A stretch of DNA of 64,000 nt from DLAJ01 sp964655525. GTDB taxonomy: Bacteria > Bacillota > Clostridia > Lachnospirales > Lachnospiraceae. Position 1 is the stretch's first letter, and the number at the start of each line of letters is the position of its first letter. This document shows, one piece after another, positions 16,976 to 26,262 of the stretch. The DNA lies in contig CAZZNE010000001.1 of assembly GCA_964655525.1 (NCBI GenBank), positions 248,001-312,000 on the forward strand, given 5' to 3'. Under the pieces are notes generated by a model. It was given only the letters and a program-made list of their open reading frames with translations. It was not told the DNA's origin and did not search any database. The position numbers and the translations under genes were made by a program.

Positions 16976-18096
16976 AAGGGTATTTCATTCCGTTCGGTGC
17001 GAGAAGCATCCTTAGTGTGGATAAAAAGATCAACATGCAGATATGGCAATTGAGCGCGATCGGGGACATAGAAGAAGTTGATGTGAAAATTGCCAGAAAG
17101 AGTATGCTGCGTTACGCGATTTCCGTTCTCCCGTTTTTGAATCTGCCGTGGGATTATGCGGAGGCATATCAAGGAATTAAGGATCCCGATTATCTGTTTA
17201 TCCGGCGTTCCGGAGCGGATGGCCTTTTTATCAAGTTTTTGAGGCACATAAAAAGGGAATATCCCAATTGTAAGATCCTGTGCGAAATAGCAACCTATCC
17301 CTATATCGGTGAGATGCTTCAGAGTTATAGAGGCTGGCTGTTTCTGCTAAAGGATTTATACAACCGAATGTATCTAAAGAGATATGTGGACAGATTTATT
17401 ACATACTCTTTTAATGATACGATACTTGGCGTGCGAACGATCAGAATCATGAACGGCATAGAAGTGGCTTCCGTGAAACCGGTGAGCGATAGAGAAATTG
17501 ATATCAAAACAATCAATTTGGTCGCGGTTGCAATGATGCGAAAGAGCCATGGGTATGAAAGAGTAATAAGAGGATTGAAGGAATATTATGATGGCGGCGG
17601 AAAGAGAAACGTCGTTTTGTATATGGTAGGGGAAGGGAAGGAAAAGAGCGCCTATCAGAAACTGGTGCAGAAGCTGCATCTTGAAAACAACGTTATTTTC
17701 TGCGGGAAAAAGACCGGCGGAGAACTGGATGAAATCTATGAAAGGGCGGACATCGCCCTGTCCTTGTTTGGCGCATATAAGGCGGGGATTAAGGTGATCA
17801 GTTCTTTAAAGACCAGTGAGTATCTGGCAAAAGGGCTTCCAATCGTATCCGGCTGCCCTGAGGATGCGTTTTTGGACAGAGAATGTAAGTACTATTTGGA
17901 GTATCCAAATGATTCGGGAACGGTCAGTATTGCGAAACTGATCGAATTTTATGATACGATTTACACAAAAGACAATAAGAGAGAAGTAGTTGACGAAATC
18001 AGAAGATTTGCGTATGAAGTGATTGATATGAAAAAGGCGATGGCGCCGGTAGTGGAATATATTACAGAGGATACCGATAAAGGGATCAAAGAATGA
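16972..18096 (+). CDS. Glycosyltransferase family 4-like (GT-B fold)
   Basis: 374 residues. The C-terminal half has the GT4 pattern: LVAVAMMRKSHGYERVI, VLYMVGEGKEKSAYQKL, NNVIFCGKKTGGELDEIYERADIAL (key parts VIFCGKK and ERADIAL), then SSLKTSEYLAKGLPIVSG, where the E-x7-E motif is reduced to a Ser-Glu pair. The N-terminal Rossmann half is less typical. It would transfer a sugar from a nucleotide donor with retention. Coupled by ATGA to both the gene before and the gene after. Confidence 0.75.
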   Translation: MKGYFIPFGARSILSVDKKINMQIWQLSAIGDIEEVDVKIARKSMLRYAISVLPFLNLPWDYAEAYQGIKDPDYLFIRRSGADGLFIKFLRHIKREYPNCKILCEIATYPYIGEMLQSYRGWLFLLKDLYNRMYLKRYVDRFITYSFNDTILGVRTIRIMNGIEVASVKPVSDREIDIKTINLVAVAMMRKSHGYERVIRGLKEYYDGGGKRNVVLYMVGEGKEKSAYQKLVQKLHLENNVIFCGKKTGGELDEIYERADIALSLFGAYKAGIKVISSLKTSEYLAKGLPIVSGCPEDAFLDRECKYYLEYPNDSGTVSIAKLIEFYDTIYTKDNKREVVDEIRRFAYEVIDMKKAMAPVVEYITEDTDKGIKE

Positions 18097-19337
18097 AACA
18101 GAAACTCTATTTGTTTACAGAAAACTTTCCATATGATGGCACTGAGACGGGATTTTTATCTACGGAGTTAGATGTGTTAATGCAACATTATGAGGTTATG
18201 ATCATATCACATTCTCCCGGGGAATGGAAAGCGGCAGCTCATGAGGAAGACAGGAGTTGTGGGTACAGACACATCAACATTTCCTATAAACTAAATTTGG
18301 GGGATATTGCCTATTATGCCATCCGGTATTTTCTGGATAGGGACGGATGGAAAGAGATATCTGATATTCTAAAAAGCAGGAAGGGTATCTGCAGAAAGAT
18401 ATACCAATCGGTGGGTTTTTATATGAGGGCGATGAAACATTGGCATTGCCTGATGGCGAAAAAAATTTTTGAACCGGGAGAGCCGTTCATTTGTTATTCG
18501 TACTGGTTTACGGATTATTTATATAGCATAACAAAAAATAGAGAAAGATTTGCAGGGATTAAAATCATATGCAGGTCGCACAATTTTGATCTGTATGACG
18601 AACGGTATCTGTGCGGAAGGCAGCCGTTTAAGCTGATCATGGATGCGAAATTGGACAAGCTGGTATTTGTCTGTGAATATGGTCGAGATTATTATTTGAA
18701 GCGTTATGGCTATGAAGATTCAAAAAAATATATCGTTTCCAAGATCGGAACTGCGCCACCAAGGAAGGCAGCGCAGAAACAGAAAAAAGATGTCTTTGTA
18801 CTGCTTAGCTGCTCAAGAGTTGTTCCGTTGAAACGAATAGAACGGATTATCGATGCGTTAAGCATTTGGAACGGGGAAAAAATAGAGTGGCATCATTTGG
18901 GCGGAGGGGCATATTATGAGGCAGTATGTGATTATGCGAAGGAGAGATTGTCGGATAATGCGAATGTGAAATATCTGTTTCATGGCAATATGGAGCATCA
19001 TAAGGTTTTGGATTTCTATGCGGAAACAGAAGTGAACTGTTTTATTACAACCTCCGAAACAGAGGGCTCGCCGGTTTCCATACAGGAGGCATTGGCGTAT
19101 GGAGTGCCGGTCATCGGCACCGCAGTAGGTGCCATTACGGAAATGATTCAAAATAACGGGGTGCTGCTTCCTGAAAATCCCTCGCCGGAGAATATCTGCG
19201 ATGCGCTGAAAAAGATTGTAACGCTGAATGAGGCGGATTATATGAAGATGCGGCAATGTTCAAGGGAACTGTGGGAGAAGGAATATCAGGCGGAAAAGAA
19301 CGCCGTAGATATGTTGGAAGTACTGGGTGGCATGTAG
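18093..19337 (+). CDS. Glycosyltransferase family 4 (GT-B fold)
   Basis: 414 residues. VLLSCSRVVPLKRIERIIDAL starts the donor-binding half (SCSRVVPLKR), with HHLGGGAYYEAV and VKYLFHGNM, and the canonical TTSETEGSPVSIQEALAYG with E-x7-E, then PVIGTAVGAITEMI. The N-terminal half begins with YLFTENFPYDGTETGFL, as in exopolysaccharide GT4 enzymes. Retaining transferase on the cytoplasmic side. Joined to the preceding gene by ATGA; the next starts after 19 bases. Confidence 0.85.
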   Translation: MKQKLYLFTENFPYDGTETGFLSTELDVLMQHYEVMIISHSPGEWKAAAHEEDRSCGYRHINISYKLNLGDIAYYAIRYFLDRDGWKEISDILKSRKGICRKIYQSVGFYMRAMKHWHCLMAKKIFEPGEPFICYSYWFTDYLYSITKNRERFAGIKIICRSHNFDLYDERYLCGRQPFKLIMDAKLDKLVFVCEYGRDYYLKRYGYEDSKKYIVSKIGTAPPRKAAQKQKKDVFVLLSCSRVVPLKRIERIIDALSIWNGEKIEWHHLGGGAYYEAVCDYAKERLSDNANVKYLFHGNMEHHKVLDFYAETEVNCFITTSETEGSPVSIQEALAYGVPVIGTAVGAITEMIQNNGVLLPENPSPENICDALKKIVTLNEADYMKMRQCSRELWEKEYQAEKNAVDMLEVLGGM

Positions 19338-19356
19338 GGAGGGACGGTAAGATCAT

Positions 19357-20715
19357 ATGACAGAGTTTGCTGATGCAATCTATAATATGTTTGCGGAAAA
19401 CAAGCTATCAGAGGCGTTGGAATATTATGAGCACCACAGAGAACTTTTGGAAAGAAGAGAAAATACAATAAGGACAGTCGGAGTGGCGTATCACCGTATG
19501 TACAACGGCGGCATAGAAAGGGTGCTTTCGAACCTGCTCCGTATTTGGCAGCAGATGAATTACACGGTAATTCTCTTTACAGACAAGGAGCCTGATCCGA
19601 GAGATTATGATTATCCACCGGAAGTACAGAGAGTTATCATTCCGCCTCATACGAATATGTATGAGAGACTGCATCGACTGGAAAGTGAGATCTGTGCAAG
19701 AAAGGTGGATGTATTTATTCAAAATACATGGCTGCGGGAAGCGGTATCATGGGAGATGTTATTGGTAAAATCCCACCACATCCCTTATGTGATCTATACG
19801 CATGGATATTTTACGGCAATTTATGAAAAAGCGGCTGATCATGCGATGGCTTGGAATCGTGTATATGCATTGGCTGATAAGATCATCGCACTGTCTGATA
19901 CGGATGAGCGATTCCACAGATTGTGCGGATGTAATGTGACGCAGATGGAGAATCCCATTGCTAAGGAACTTGGAGAAATCAATCCCGATTATAGCGAGGG
20001 AGATAACCACCATATCCTTTGGATCGGCAGGGTTGCGCCTGTGAAACGTTTGAATGACGCATTAAGGATATTCGCAGAAGTGATAAAGAAGATTCCGGAT
20101 GCGGAGCTTGATGTCGTGGGAGTGGGGGACAAATCGGATGAAGCCGGTGCAAGGCGGCTCTGTAAAGAATTAGAAATTGGGAGTTTCGTGCATTTTCATG
20201 GTTATCAGACAGAGGTGGAGAAATACTACAAGAATTGCGCGGTAGTGCTGATGACCTCGGAATATGAGGGCTATCCGACTGTTTTAGTGGAAAGTAAGGC
20301 CTATGGAAGAGCCACCGTGATGTATTCCCTGCCCTATCTGTCACTGCTAAAGGACGGCAAGGGTATTAGAACGGCACGTATCGGTGATATCCATACGATG
20401 GCGGCTCAATTATGCGAGGTGCTTCTTGATGCACAACTGCGCCATAGGCTGGAGGATGAAGCAAGGGAAAGTTTTGCGCAGCTGCGCCGATATGATCATG
20501 CCACAAAATGGAAAGAGATTTTTGGAGAGCTGTCCCAAAAAGAAAAGCGGGTATCAGAGGATCAACAGGATGTCCTGATGCGCACGCTGCTGGATACATT
20601 GCGTTCAGGAATGGACTATCGTTTGAAACACTCATTTGAATATCAGGTGGGAGAAAAAGTGTTAAAAATACCCAGAGCGATCTTGCGATTCATCCGGGGT
20701 AAAGGCCGCAAATAG
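19357..20715 (+). CDS. Glycosyltransferase family 4 with a short helical N-terminal extension
   Basis: 452 residues. About 40 charged helical residues (FAENKLSEALEYYEHH) precede the first Rossmann strand, TVGVAYHRMYNGGIERVL, which is typical of GT4 enzymes that act on lipid-linked acceptors. The donor half has LWIGRVAPVKRLNDALRI, VHFHGYQTEVEKYYKNC and LMTSEYEGYPTVLVESKAYG (E-x7-E). The extension may be a membrane or partner contact. Start ATG 19357. The C-terminus is again basic. Twelve bases separate it from the tandem GT2 pair. Confidence 0.85.
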   Translation: MTEFADAIYNMFAENKLSEALEYYEHHRELLERRENTIRTVGVAYHRMYNGGIERVLSNLLRIWQQMNYTVILFTDKEPDPRDYDYPPEVQRVIIPPHTNMYERLHRLESEICARKVDVFIQNTWLREAVSWEMLLVKSHHIPYVIYTHGYFTAIYEKAADHAMAWNRVYALADKIIALSDTDERFHRLCGCNVTQMENPIAKELGEINPDYSEGDNHHILWIGRVAPVKRLNDALRIFAEVIKKIPDAELDVVGVGDKSDEAGARRLCKELEIGSFVHFHGYQTEVEKYYKNCAVVLMTSEYEGYPTVLVESKAYGRATVMYSLPYLSLLKDGKGIRTARIGDIHTMAAQLCEVLLDAQLRHRLEDEARESFAQLRRYDHATKWKEIFGELSQKEKRVSEDQQDVLMRTLLDTLRSGMDYRLKHSFEYQVGEKVLKIPRAILRFIRGKGRK

Positions 20716-20727
20716 AAGGAGTAAAAG

Positions 20728-21828
20728 TTGAAAGAAAAACAATTATTGTCCGTTGTGGTTCCGATATACAATAATGAAAAATATTTAGGTACATGTATTG
20801 AGAGCATTCTGCGTCAAAAGTATACCGAACTTGAAATTATTCTTGTGAATGACGGATCTACTGATAACTCGGGGCAGATCTGTAACGAGTATGCACTGAA
20901 GGACAGCAGAATCCGTGTGATTCACAAGGAGAATGAAGGAACCTGCTATGCCCGCCGGGACGGCGCATTGGCGGCAAAGGGAGAATATATTACGTTCGTA
21001 GACAGCGATGACTGGATTGATGCGGATATGTATGAAGTGCTGTACGGGCTGCTGTTGGAGCACGAGGCAGATATTATTACAAGCGGATCCATAAGAGATG
21101 AGCCCGAGGAGATCGAACATGATTCACTGCCGGAAGGAGTTTATGAAGGAGATCGGAAAGAAGACCTGTGTGCTTATATGCTTTTTCATAAGGAGCATAA
21201 TATCGGCGGGATCATGATGAGCGTATGGAATAAGATTTATCGCAGAGAATTATTGATTCCCCATATGCTCGAATTGCCGCCGAATATACACTTGTGGGAA
21301 GATTTGGTGTATGTGTATCCTCCTTTTATTACAGCAGAAAAAGTTGTAGTTACGCATAAGTGTTTCTATCATTATCGCAAGAATATGGAGTCCGTTTCTA
21401 ACCGGTTTGATCCGCTTGAGTATGAGAAGACGGTATACACGCTTGACGCGGCACGAGAGGTGTATCGGCAATATGGTAAGCCGATTCAAGAGGCGTTTGA
21501 TCTGCAGAGCAGTCTGATTCTATATCGGTATTTGTGGCGGCGTGCAGAAAACAAGGATCATCGGTACGGGACACGTAAAGAGATGAAAGATAAAATAGAG
21601 AGCATTTCTAAAGATTCCCATTTTATGATTCCGGTACAGGCTGTCATTCAACAGATTCCTTTGGAACGGGAGCAAAAATTTTTTCGCATCCTGTTGGATG
21701 GGGATGTGGAAAGGGCAATCCGGTATTGCCGGTACAAAATAAAGCAAGAGAATTCGTGGGTTGTCACCTTAGTGTGGCACCTTTTGGGTGAACGGCGGGT
21801 GGAGAAGCTAAAGAAGGCGCTGCGTTAA
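20728..21828 (+). CDS. Glycosyltransferase family 2, tandem copy A
   Basis: 366 residues. VVVPIYNNEKYLGTCIESIL, LVNDGSTDNSG, then YITFVDSDDWIDADM (DSDD metal site) make an ordinary GT2 domain in residues 1-110; the remaining 250 residues include LWEDLVYVYPPF, the usual ED motif after which the acceptor is positioned. TTG start behind AAGGAG. Differs from copy B only near the N-terminus (IYN/VYN, QKYTE/QTYTE, TDNSG/TDGSG) and in the last 25 residues (ENSWVVTLVWHLLGERR). Either a dosage duplication or two transferases in the course of specialising. Confidence 0.85.
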   Translation: MKEKQLLSVVVPIYNNEKYLGTCIESILRQKYTELEIILVNDGSTDNSGQICNEYALKDSRIRVIHKENEGTCYARRDGALAAKGEYITFVDSDDWIDADMYEVLYGLLLEHEADIITSGSIRDEPEEIEHDSLPEGVYEGDRKEDLCAYMLFHKEHNIGGIMMSVWNKIYRRELLIPHMLELPPNIHLWEDLVYVYPPFITAEKVVVTHKCFYHYRKNMESVSNRFDPLEYEKTVYTLDAAREVYRQYGKPIQEAFDLQSSLILYRYLWRRAENKDHRYGTRKEMKDKIESISKDSHFMIPVQAVIQQIPLEREQKFFRILLDGDVERAIRYCRYKIKQENSWVVTLVWHLLGERRVEKLKKALR

Positions 21829-21840
21829 AAGGAGTAAAAG

Positions 21841-22947
21841 TTGAAAGAAAAACAATTATTGTCCGTTGTGGTTCCGGTATACAATAATGAAAAATATTTA
21901 GGTACATGTATTGAGAGCATTCTGCGGCAAACATATACCGAACTGGAAATCATTCTTGTGAATGACGGATCTACTGATGGCTCGGGGCAGATCTGTAACG
22001 AGTATGCGCTGAAGGACAGCAGAATCCGTGTGATTCACAAGGAGAATGAAGGAACCTGCTATGCCCGCCGGGACGGCGCATTGGCGGCAAAGGGAGAATA
22101 TATTACGTTCGTAGACAGCGATGACTGGATTGATGCGGATATGTATGAAGTGCTGTACGGGCTGCTGTTGGAGCACGAGGCAGATATTATTACAAGCGGA
22201 TCCATAAGAGATGAGCCCGAGGAGATCGAACATGATTCACTGCCGGAAGGAGTTTATGAAGGAGATCGGAAAGAAGACCTGTGTGCTTATATGCTTTTTC
22301 ATAAGGAGCATAATATCGGCGGGATCATGATGAGCGTATGGAATAAGATTTATCGCAGAGAATTATTGATTCCCCATATGCTCGAATTGCCGCCGAATAT
22401 ACACTTGTGGGAAGATTTGGTGTATGTGTATCCTCCTTTTATTACAGCAGAAAAAGTTGTAGTTACGCATAAGTGTTTCTATCATTATCGCAAGAATATG
22501 GAGTCCGTTTCTAACCGGTTTGATCCGCTTGAGTATGAGAAGACGGTATACACGCTTGACGCGGCACGAGAGGTGTATCGGCAATATGGTAAGCCGATTC
22601 AAGAGGCGTTTGATCTGCAGAGCAGTCTGATTCTATATCGGTATTTGTGGCGGCGTGCAGAAAACAAGGATCATCGGTACGGGACACGTAAAGAGATGAA
22701 AGATAAAATAGAGAGCATTTCTAAAGATTCCCATTTTATGATTCCGGTACAGGCTGTCATTCAACAGATTCCTTTGGAACGGGAGCAAAAATTTTTTCGC
22801 ATCCTGTTGGATGGGGATGTGGAAAGGGCAATCCGGTATTGCCGGTACAAAATAAAGCAAAAGAATTTGTGGATTATTGCCTTAGTGTGGCACCTTTTGG
22901 GTGCACGGCGGGTAGAGAAGCTGAAGAGGGCGCTGCGTTTGGAATAG
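21841..22947 (+). CDS. Glycosyltransferase family 2, tandem copy B
   Basis: 368 residues, same domain layout and TTG start as copy A and identical to it through the middle 280 residues. Differences are in the first 55 residues and in the C-terminal tail (KNLWIIALVWHLLGARR, ending in LRLE). Both copies keep the DSDDW metal site and ED motif and appear intact. The next GT2 gene begins 28 bases later and shares the N-terminal style (IIPVYNVENY), so all three may descend from one ancestor. Confidence 0.85.
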   Translation: MKEKQLLSVVVPVYNNEKYLGTCIESILRQTYTELEIILVNDGSTDGSGQICNEYALKDSRIRVIHKENEGTCYARRDGALAAKGEYITFVDSDDWIDADMYEVLYGLLLEHEADIITSGSIRDEPEEIEHDSLPEGVYEGDRKEDLCAYMLFHKEHNIGGIMMSVWNKIYRRELLIPHMLELPPNIHLWEDLVYVYPPFITAEKVVVTHKCFYHYRKNMESVSNRFDPLEYEKTVYTLDAAREVYRQYGKPIQEAFDLQSSLILYRYLWRRAENKDHRYGTRKEMKDKIESISKDSHFMIPVQAVIQQIPLEREQKFFRILLDGDVERAIRYCRYKIKQKNLWIIALVWHLLGARRVEKLKRALRLE

Positions 22948-22975
22948 AGGCAAAGCGTAAGAAAGGGAACTGAAA

Positions 22976-24013
22976 ATGTCGGGCGGATTGATCAGTGTCA
23001 TTATTCCGGTATATAATGTGGAAAATTATATAGTCAGATGTTTGGATTCTGTTGTTTCCCAGACTTATGCGAATCTGGAGATCATACTGGTAGATGATGG
23101 AGCAACCGATTCCTCCGGCAAGATTTGTGAAAGCTATGCCCAAAAAGACAGCCGGATTCAGGTGATTCACAAGGAGAATGGCGGTTTGTCCTCTGCGCGC
23201 AATGTCGGCTTAAAGGCAGCATCGGGCGACTATATTGCATTTGTAGACAGCGATGATTTTATTCATCCGCTGATGTACGAGCTGATGCTGAGAAAATTGG
23301 AAGAGACGGATTCCGATATCGTGGTGTCCGAAATCTGCCGGATCGATGAAAGTGATTTGGCAGAATTTCAATTTCCAAGTAAGGAACGGCTGCAGACGGG
23401 ATACACCTGCTTAGAGGGGAGAGACATTTTCAGCAAATTGTCTGATGGAGATGACACTGTTACGGTGGTACAGTGGAATAAGCTTTATAAGAACAATGTG
23501 ATGTGTGGGATTGAATATCCGGCGGAACGCATTCACGAGGACATATATGTGATTCACAGAGAGTTATACAATTGTTCGAAGGTTACGTATCTGGAAGCGG
23601 TATTATATTACTATGTGCAGCGTAAGGGCAGTATCATGCGCATGGAGACGCGCAATACAATGCAGGATGCGATTGATGGATATGTGGATAGAATCAATTT
23701 TATGAAAGAGAAAAATCTGACAGCAGAGTACAATTGTTCTATATTGGCATTGCTGCTCTATCTGTATTGGAAATTTGTAGACATATCCATTGCGGAAGGT
23801 TATTCAGATACCTGTCAATGGCTTGGAGAGACATTCCAACAATACGCCGAAAGGCATTATGAAATGATTGTCGATCATGAAAAGTATCAGAGACTAAGTG
23901 CGGATCCTCAAAAATATTACAGACATATGATCTGTGAGAATAAGAAAGGAAAACTGAAAGGGATTCTTTTTAGAATGTGGAAAAAGATAAGAAGGCATCC
24001 GACGGAATGTTAG
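22976..24013 (+). CDS. Glycosyltransferase family 2
   Basis: 345 residues. IIPVYNVENYIVRCLDSV, LVDDGATDSSG, KENGGLSSARNVGL and IAFVDSDDFIHP form the GT2 catalytic domain; IHEDIYVIHREL gives the later ED motif. WcaA/EpsJ-like type common in Gram-positive capsule clusters. ATG 22976 follows GAAAGGGAAC at a suitable distance. Last gene before the ABC-2 exporter; 75 bases with a promoter-like sequence separate them. Confidence 0.88.
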   Translation: MSGGLISVIIPVYNVENYIVRCLDSVVSQTYANLEIILVDDGATDSSGKICESYAQKDSRIQVIHKENGGLSSARNVGLKAASGDYIAFVDSDDFIHPLMYELMLRKLEETDSDIVVSEICRIDESDLAEFQFPSKERLQTGYTCLEGRDIFSKLSDGDDTVTVVQWNKLYKNNVMCGIEYPAERIHEDIYVIHRELYNCSKVTYLEAVLYYYVQRKGSIMRMETRNTMQDAIDGYVDRINFMKEKNLTAEYNCSILALLLYLYWKFVDISIAEGYSDTCQWLGETFQQYAERHYEMIVDHEKYQRLSADPQKYYRHMICENKKGKLKGILFRMWKKIRRHPTEC

Positions 24014-24019
24014 GCTTCG

Positions 24020-24048
24020 TTTACATGTAAAGCGGAGTATGTTAAAAT
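24020..24048 (+). promoter_or_regulatory. Sigma-A-like promoter before the Wzm/Wzt exporter
   Basis: TTTACA (24020-24025), 17-base spacer, TAAAAT (24043-24048), about 40 bases before the permease start. The -35 lies in a perfect 12-base palindrome, TTTACATGTAAA (24020-24031), which could be an operator half or be chance. Confidence 0.5.
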
Positions 24049-24088
24049 GTCGTAATAATTGAAAAGAACATGGGAGCGTTAGACAGTA

Positions 24089-24940
24089 ATGCCTGAGAGA
24101 GAAAATGACTGGGATGTTGTGATTACCCCAAATAGAAAATGGTATGAGCTGAAATTAAAAGAAGTCTTTCAATATAAAGACTTAATTTTTTTATTTGTAA
24201 AAAGAAATATTTCTGCGCAGTATAAGCAGACGATATTAGGGCCGCTGTGGTTTATTATTACTCCGCTGTTGTCTTCGTTTGTGTCAACGATTCTATTCGG
24301 GAATATTGCCGGTATCGGATCGGATGGGGTGCCGTATTTCTTATTCTACCTATGCGGATATACTTTGTGGAATTATTTCTCTACCTGTGTAAGCGTGACG
24401 TCATCCACATTTGTGGCGAATGCAGGCATTATGGGGAAGGTGTATTTCCCGCGGCTTACTATGCCGATAGCGTCGGTGATATTTTCTGCTATCAATATGA
24501 TCATTATATTTGTATTGAGTGTTATCACAATGGTCATATATTTGTGCAATGGATATATGATCCATCCTAATATGATGATTCTGATCATACCGATCATGAT
24601 GATCCAGACGGCGCTGCTCGGGCTGGGTGTGGGAATTATCGTATCGTCATTAACTACAAAATATCGGGATCTTACGATATTGGTGGGGTTTGGGCTGAAT
24701 CTTTGGATGTATTTAACGCCGGTAGTATATCCGATGTCGGAGGTTCATGGAGTTCTGCGGACGCTGATTCTGATCAATCCGATGTCTGCTATTATACAGA
24801 ATTATAAGTATGCGCTATTGGGTATCGGAAGCTTTGAAGGGTTCTATTGGCTGATCAGCATGTGTATGACTGCAGGAATTTTCATGATTGGTGTGTTGCT
24901 GTTTAATAAGGTCGAAAGGACGTTTATGGACACGGTGTAG
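24089..24940 (+). CDS. ABC-2 type polysaccharide exporter, permease (Wzm/TagG-like)
   Basis: 283 residues with six hydrophobic helices and the family's N-terminal cytoplasmic segment (YKDLIFLFVKRNISAQYKQT, then LGPLWFIITPLL). It forms the membrane channel of an ABC exporter that carries finished, lipid-linked polysaccharide or teichoic-type polymer outward. The ATPase gene follows after 14 bases. In Gram-positive bacteria the same family includes TagG for wall teichoic acid; the glycan context and the Wzt-like C-terminal domain of the partner favour a polysaccharide. ATG start. Confidence 0.85.
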   Translation: MPERENDWDVVITPNRKWYELKLKEVFQYKDLIFLFVKRNISAQYKQTILGPLWFIITPLLSSFVSTILFGNIAGIGSDGVPYFLFYLCGYTLWNYFSTCVSVTSSTFVANAGIMGKVYFPRLTMPIASVIFSAINMIIIFVLSVITMVIYLCNGYMIHPNMMILIIPIMMIQTALLGLGVGIIVSSLTTKYRDLTILVGFGLNLWMYLTPVVYPMSEVHGVLRTLILINPMSAIIQNYKYALLGIGSFEGFYWLISMCMTAGIFMIGVLLFNKVERTFMDTV

Positions 24941-24954
24941 GAGAAGGGTAGAAG

Positions 24955-26247
24955 ATGTCAGATATAGCAATTAAAGTGGAAAATATCAAAAAGCAGTATC
25001 GTTTGGGAACGATAGGGGGCGGTACATTGACCGCCGATCTGCAGAGCTGGTGGGCAAGAAGGCGGGGCAAAGAGGATCCCAATACCATAATAGGGACGGA
25101 TCAGACCCGGATCGGCGAGCGTTTTTATGCACTCGATGATATCAGCTTTGAGGTAAAAAAGGGCGAAGCGGTAGGGATCATCGGTTCCAATGGTGCAGGG
25201 AAATCTACGCTACTGAAATTATTATCGCGCGTAACGACGCCGACGGAGGGGAAAATCTGTATTAACGGCCGCATTACCAGTATGCTTGAAGTGGGAACCG
25301 GATTTCATCCGGAGCTGACCGGGCGAGAGAATATTTATATGAATGGTGCCATTCTCGGCATGACGAAAGCGGAGATTGATGGAAAGATCGAGGATATCAT
25401 AGATTTTTCAGAATGCAGGCAGTTCATAGACACGCCGGTGAAGAGATATTCATCGGGAATGTATGTAAAGCTGGCATTTGCGGTGGCGGCGCATTTGGAT
25501 TCGGAAATTATGATCATGGATGAGGTGCTGGCGGTCGGAGATGTGAAGTTCCAGCAAAAGTGTTTAGGGAAGATGGGAGCCGCATCGCATGATGAGGGGA
25601 AGACGGTGCTTTATGTGAGCCATAATATGGATACAATAAGGAAACTGTGTACTCGTTGCATTGTACTTGAACATGGAAAAATGATTTATGACGGAAACGT
25701 GGAGGAAGCGATTCAGATATATATGGGAGGATCAAGGGGGAATTTAATAAAAACGTATCATTTAGAAAATGTGGAAAGAACAAAAAATGTGTTGGAATGT
25801 AAACTCAGAGTGGAGAAACTGGAATTTGTCGAAAAAGACGTCCCTGCTTATAAAGAAGGGGATCGAATGCGGCTGAGAGTCAAGATTAAGGGGGAAACGG
25901 ATGTTAGTGGAATGAGGTTTTTTTGCCCAGTGAAAGCTTTGGATGACTCGCCGGTTGCTCTGATTGAAAGCACAGAAATATGTAGTATCAAAAGAGATGA
26001 AAGAAAAATGGTGGAATTTGATATCGGGTTAGGGGCACTTGTGCCGGGACAGTATTATTTCCTATTTACAGTGTTTTTATTGGGTGCCTTAGCAGGATTT
26101 GAACGTTTAGATCAGCCGACAACGAAAATTTATTTTGAAGTCGAGTCAGGAGGAAACATTGATAGGCTGAAGTTTGATAAAAAGTATTGGGGACATTTTA
26201 GGTTAAATGATATTGATATTAAGGAAGTGACTATTATAAATGAATAA
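24955..26247 (+). CDS. ABC-2 polysaccharide exporter ATPase with C-terminal substrate domain (Wzt/TagH-like)
   Basis: 430 residues. ABC domain in residues 1-250: Walker A GSNGAGKST near 77-85, signature SSGMYVKLAFA, Walker B IMIMDEVLAVGD, and an H-loop in YVSHNMDT. From about residue 260 a separate beta-rich domain (LRVKIKGETDVSG, VPGQYYFLFTVFLL) resembles the Wzt C-terminal domain that recognises the modified non-reducing end of O-antigen chains. Such a domain implies that chain end modification controls export. The residue pattern of that domain is too variable for me to name the ligand. Starts with ATG after GGAGAAGG. Confidence 0.85.
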   Translation: MSDIAIKVENIKKQYRLGTIGGGTLTADLQSWWARRRGKEDPNTIIGTDQTRIGERFYALDDISFEVKKGEAVGIIGSNGAGKSTLLKLLSRVTTPTEGKICINGRITSMLEVGTGFHPELTGRENIYMNGAILGMTKAEIDGKIEDIIDFSECRQFIDTPVKRYSSGMYVKLAFAVAAHLDSEIMIMDEVLAVGDVKFQQKCLGKMGAASHDEGKTVLYVSHNMDTIRKLCTRCIVLEHGKMIYDGNVEEAIQIYMGGSRGNLIKTYHLENVERTKNVLECKLRVEKLEFVEKDVPAYKEGDRMRLRVKIKGETDVSGMRFFCPVKALDDSPVALIESTEICSIKRDERKMVEFDIGLGALVPGQYYFLFTVFLLGALAGFERLDQPTTKIYFEVESGGNIDRLKFDKKYWGHFRLNDIDIKEVTIINE

Positions 26248-26262
26248 GAAGGTGGCATAAGA

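Larger units (their letters stand above)
20716..22947 (+). repeat. Tandem duplication of a GT2 gene (period 1113 bp)
   Basis: Two head-to-tail copies, including the same AAGGAGTAAAAG ribosome site and the TTG start, begin at 20716 and 21829. By direct comparison the copies differ at a few bases before 20895 and again from 21748 on, while the 852 bases 20896-21747 show no difference from 22009-22860. Both outer ends are diverged and the core is uniform. Confidence 0.9.
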
